From Palsa-504 sp050010815 (GTDB lineage: Bacteria; Actinomycetota; Actinomycetes; Streptosporangiales; Streptosporangiaceae): DNA of 5,374 nt. The translations under genes were made by a program, and so were the position numbers. Below are positions 4,513 through 5,374 of the stretch, piece after piece (the first letter of the stretch is position 1; each line of letters opens with the position of its first letter). The notes beneath the pieces are model-generated. The model was given only the letters and a program-made list of their open reading frames with translations, made no database searches and was not told the origin of the DNA. Location of the stretch: the NCBI GenBank assembly GCA_050010815.1, contig JBEKKH010000569.1, positions 1 to 5,374 on the forward strand, in the 5' to 3' direction.

Positions 4513-4761
4513 ATGCCAATCGCCTTGGTCGAATGCTGGGGCTTTTGGCGTGGCGCTGCCAGGACCGCCGACCACGCCGGAAACGCGGAGGTAGTCACGT
4601 TGCGCGGTCGCCGCGCCGCCCGCTACTACCTCGCCGCGGTGACAGCGCAGGCTCCTGTCCCTGGGTGGCCGGTTGCCGTCGGCCAGGGCGAGGCTAACCG
4701 GTGGACGAGGCCTACGACCCCGTTACTTGCGTCGGCTGCGATGCGGAGGCATCTCGGCTGA
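4513..4761 (+). CDS. Possible small hypothetical protein or coding remnant
   Basis: An 82-residue frame starts at an ATG eight bases beyond the end of repeat copy 2. Codon third positions are mostly G/C and the residues are not extremely skewed (for example AEVVTLRGRRAARYYLAAV). I recognise no domain. No convincing ribosome-binding site precedes the ATG, and its 3' end overlaps the minus-strand remnant at 4712-4950. It is more likely a decayed fragment than a working gene. Confidence 0.25.
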   Translation: MPIALVECWGFWRGAARTADHAGNAEVVTLRGRRAARYYLAAVTAQAPVPGWPVAVGQGEANRWTRPTTPLLASAAMRRHLG

Positions 4762-4950
4762 GAGGATAGCTGATCTCGAACTCGTCGCCGCTCATGCGCG
4801 TGTCGTTGACTTCCAGCGCCCGGCCGGCCGGACTGCTGGCCAAGCGCACGATCGGGCTCCGGAGGCAAGGGCCGGGACGCGGCCGACCAGGCTGGCGAGG
4901 ATGGCGTGCCTGATGCCGAGCTGGCGGGCTGCGTGCTGGAGGCTGGGCTG
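4712..4950 (-). pseudogene. Possible frameshifted remnant with a helix-turn-helix-like segment
   Basis: Two neighbouring minus-strand frames each look coding over part of the region. At 4950-4876 one frame reads SLQHAARQLGIRHAILASLV, which fits the S-L-xx-AA-x-x-LGI-xxx-L-xxx-V pattern of an LysR/HTH-type DNA-binding helix pair. Closer to the stop at 4712 the other frame reads ALEVNDTRMSGDEFEISYPL, a balanced composition unlike shadow translations. A frameshift between about 4830 and 4875 would join them. No start, ribosome-binding site or family match is certain, so this is tentative. Confidence 0.25.
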
Positions 4951-4980
4951 GCCGGGGGCTCACGCGCTCAGCTTCGGCGC

Positions 4981-5374
4981 CTAGGCGAGCGCTGGTGTCG
5001 TTGCGCTATCGTCCAGGAAGCCACCGGACTGGTGTTGCCACAGCCTGGCATAGGTTCCGCCGAGATGGAGCAGTTCCTCGTGCGTGCCCGTCTCGATGAT
5101 CTGGCCGTGGTCGAGCACGACGAGCCGGTCCATGCTCGCGACTGTGCTCAGCCGGTGCGCGACCACGAGCGCGGTCCGGCCATCCATGAGGTCCCACAAC
5201 GCCTGCTGGACGAGGATCTCGCTCTCTGAGTCCAGCGCACTTGTCGCCTCGTCGAGCAGGAGGACCGGCGCGTCGCGCAGGATCGCCCGGGCCAGCGCGA
5301 CTCGCTGCCGCTGCCCGCCGGACAGCTTCACGCCACGCTCGCCGACCATCGTGTCGAATCCATCCGGCAAGGCG
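4981..5374 (-). CDS. ABC transporter ATP-binding/permease protein, C-terminal half of the nucleotide-binding domain (partial)
   Basis: The gene enters from the right edge, showing its last 130 residues. In order they contain LPDGFDTMVGERG, the signature LSGGQRQR, Walker B VLLLDEATSALD with its catalytic Glu, and the switch His in VVAHRLSTV. The tail ends GGTYARLWQHQSGGF. LPDGFDTxVGERGxxLSGGQRQR and THEELLxxGGxYAxLW are typical of exporter-type ABC proteins that fuse a membrane domain to the ATPase (MsbA/MdlB/LmrA-like). Walker A and the membrane segments lie outside the window. Only A-loop and Q-loop sequences could separate drug, lipid or peptide exporters. All visible motifs are intact, so the gene looks functional. 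The stop is TAG at 4983-4981, and I find no clear terminator after it. Confidence 0.93.
   Translation of the reverse strand, partial: ALPDGFDTMVGERGVKLSGGQRQRVALARAILRDAPVLLLDEATSALDSESEILVQQALWDLMDGRTALVVAHRLSTVASMDRLVVLDHGQIIETGTHEELLHLGGTYARLWQHQSGGFLDDSATTPALA

Noticed and set aside
3279..4514. 9-base inverted match ATACCTAGG / CCTAGGTAT on either side of vapBC, considered as transposon ends
   Set aside because: The similarity does not extend beyond nine bases. Many such matches are expected in a window this size, and no transposase is present.
1..5374. CRISPR arrays, tRNA or rRNA genes, complete insertion sequences
   Set aside because: No regularly spaced repeats, cloverleaf-like segments, rRNA motifs or transposase domains were seen on either strand.

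Overview
The window is GC-rich throughout, with strongly G/C-ending codons, GTG/TTG starts and several typical actinobacterial families, so it most likely comes from a high-GC actinomycete. The genus cannot be fixed from sequence alone. Intact genes are few. Much of the space between them holds short, recognisable 3' ends of genes whose bodies are missing, so this looks like an accessory, repeatedly rearranged region.

Layout, left to right. (1) 1-259, minus: the 5' end of a secreted protein with a clear signal peptide and the N-terminal look of a PQQ-type beta-propeller. (2) 335-628, minus: a 97-codon frame whose second half is the C-terminus of a GH64-type beta-1,3-glucanase. A 14-bp-stem hairpin separates it from the secreted gene. 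(3) 640-1002: an AT-rich, promoter-like patch followed by non-coding sequence. (4) 1003-1041, plus: the last 12 codons of an F5/8 type C (CBM32-like) domain, sharing a CTAG stop with the convergent gene. (5) 1038-2255, minus: a full-length ROK-family regulator whose catalytic Asp is replaced by Cys.

(6) 2262-2730: the ROK promoter region, two hairpins, an acyl-CoA dehydrogenase 3' tail with its terminator, and repeated GTGCTGA heptamers. (7) About 2731-3228, plus: a ubiquitin-like (beta-grasp) protein of unknown function. (8) 3370-4082, minus: a VapBC-type toxin-antitoxin operon with overlapping stop/start and an operator palindrome directly upstream of the antitoxin start. (9) 4391-4505: a second copy of the heptamer plus acyl-CoA dehydrogenase tail module, cut short after the QIQR residues. 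(10) 4506-4980: decayed sequence with a possible HTH remnant. (11) 4981-5374, minus: the C-terminal half of an ABC exporter ATPase domain.

The left part has a carbohydrate theme: a glucanase remnant, a carbohydrate-binding-domain remnant, a secreted propeller protein and a sugar-type regulator. The right part looks like a small cargo segment (ubiquitin-like protein plus toxin-antitoxin) between two imperfect direct repeats. Each repeat joins the same non-dehydrogenase sequence to the same point in an acyl-CoA dehydrogenase 3' end. That arrangement resembles integration-site (att-like) scars, although no recombinase gene is visible here.
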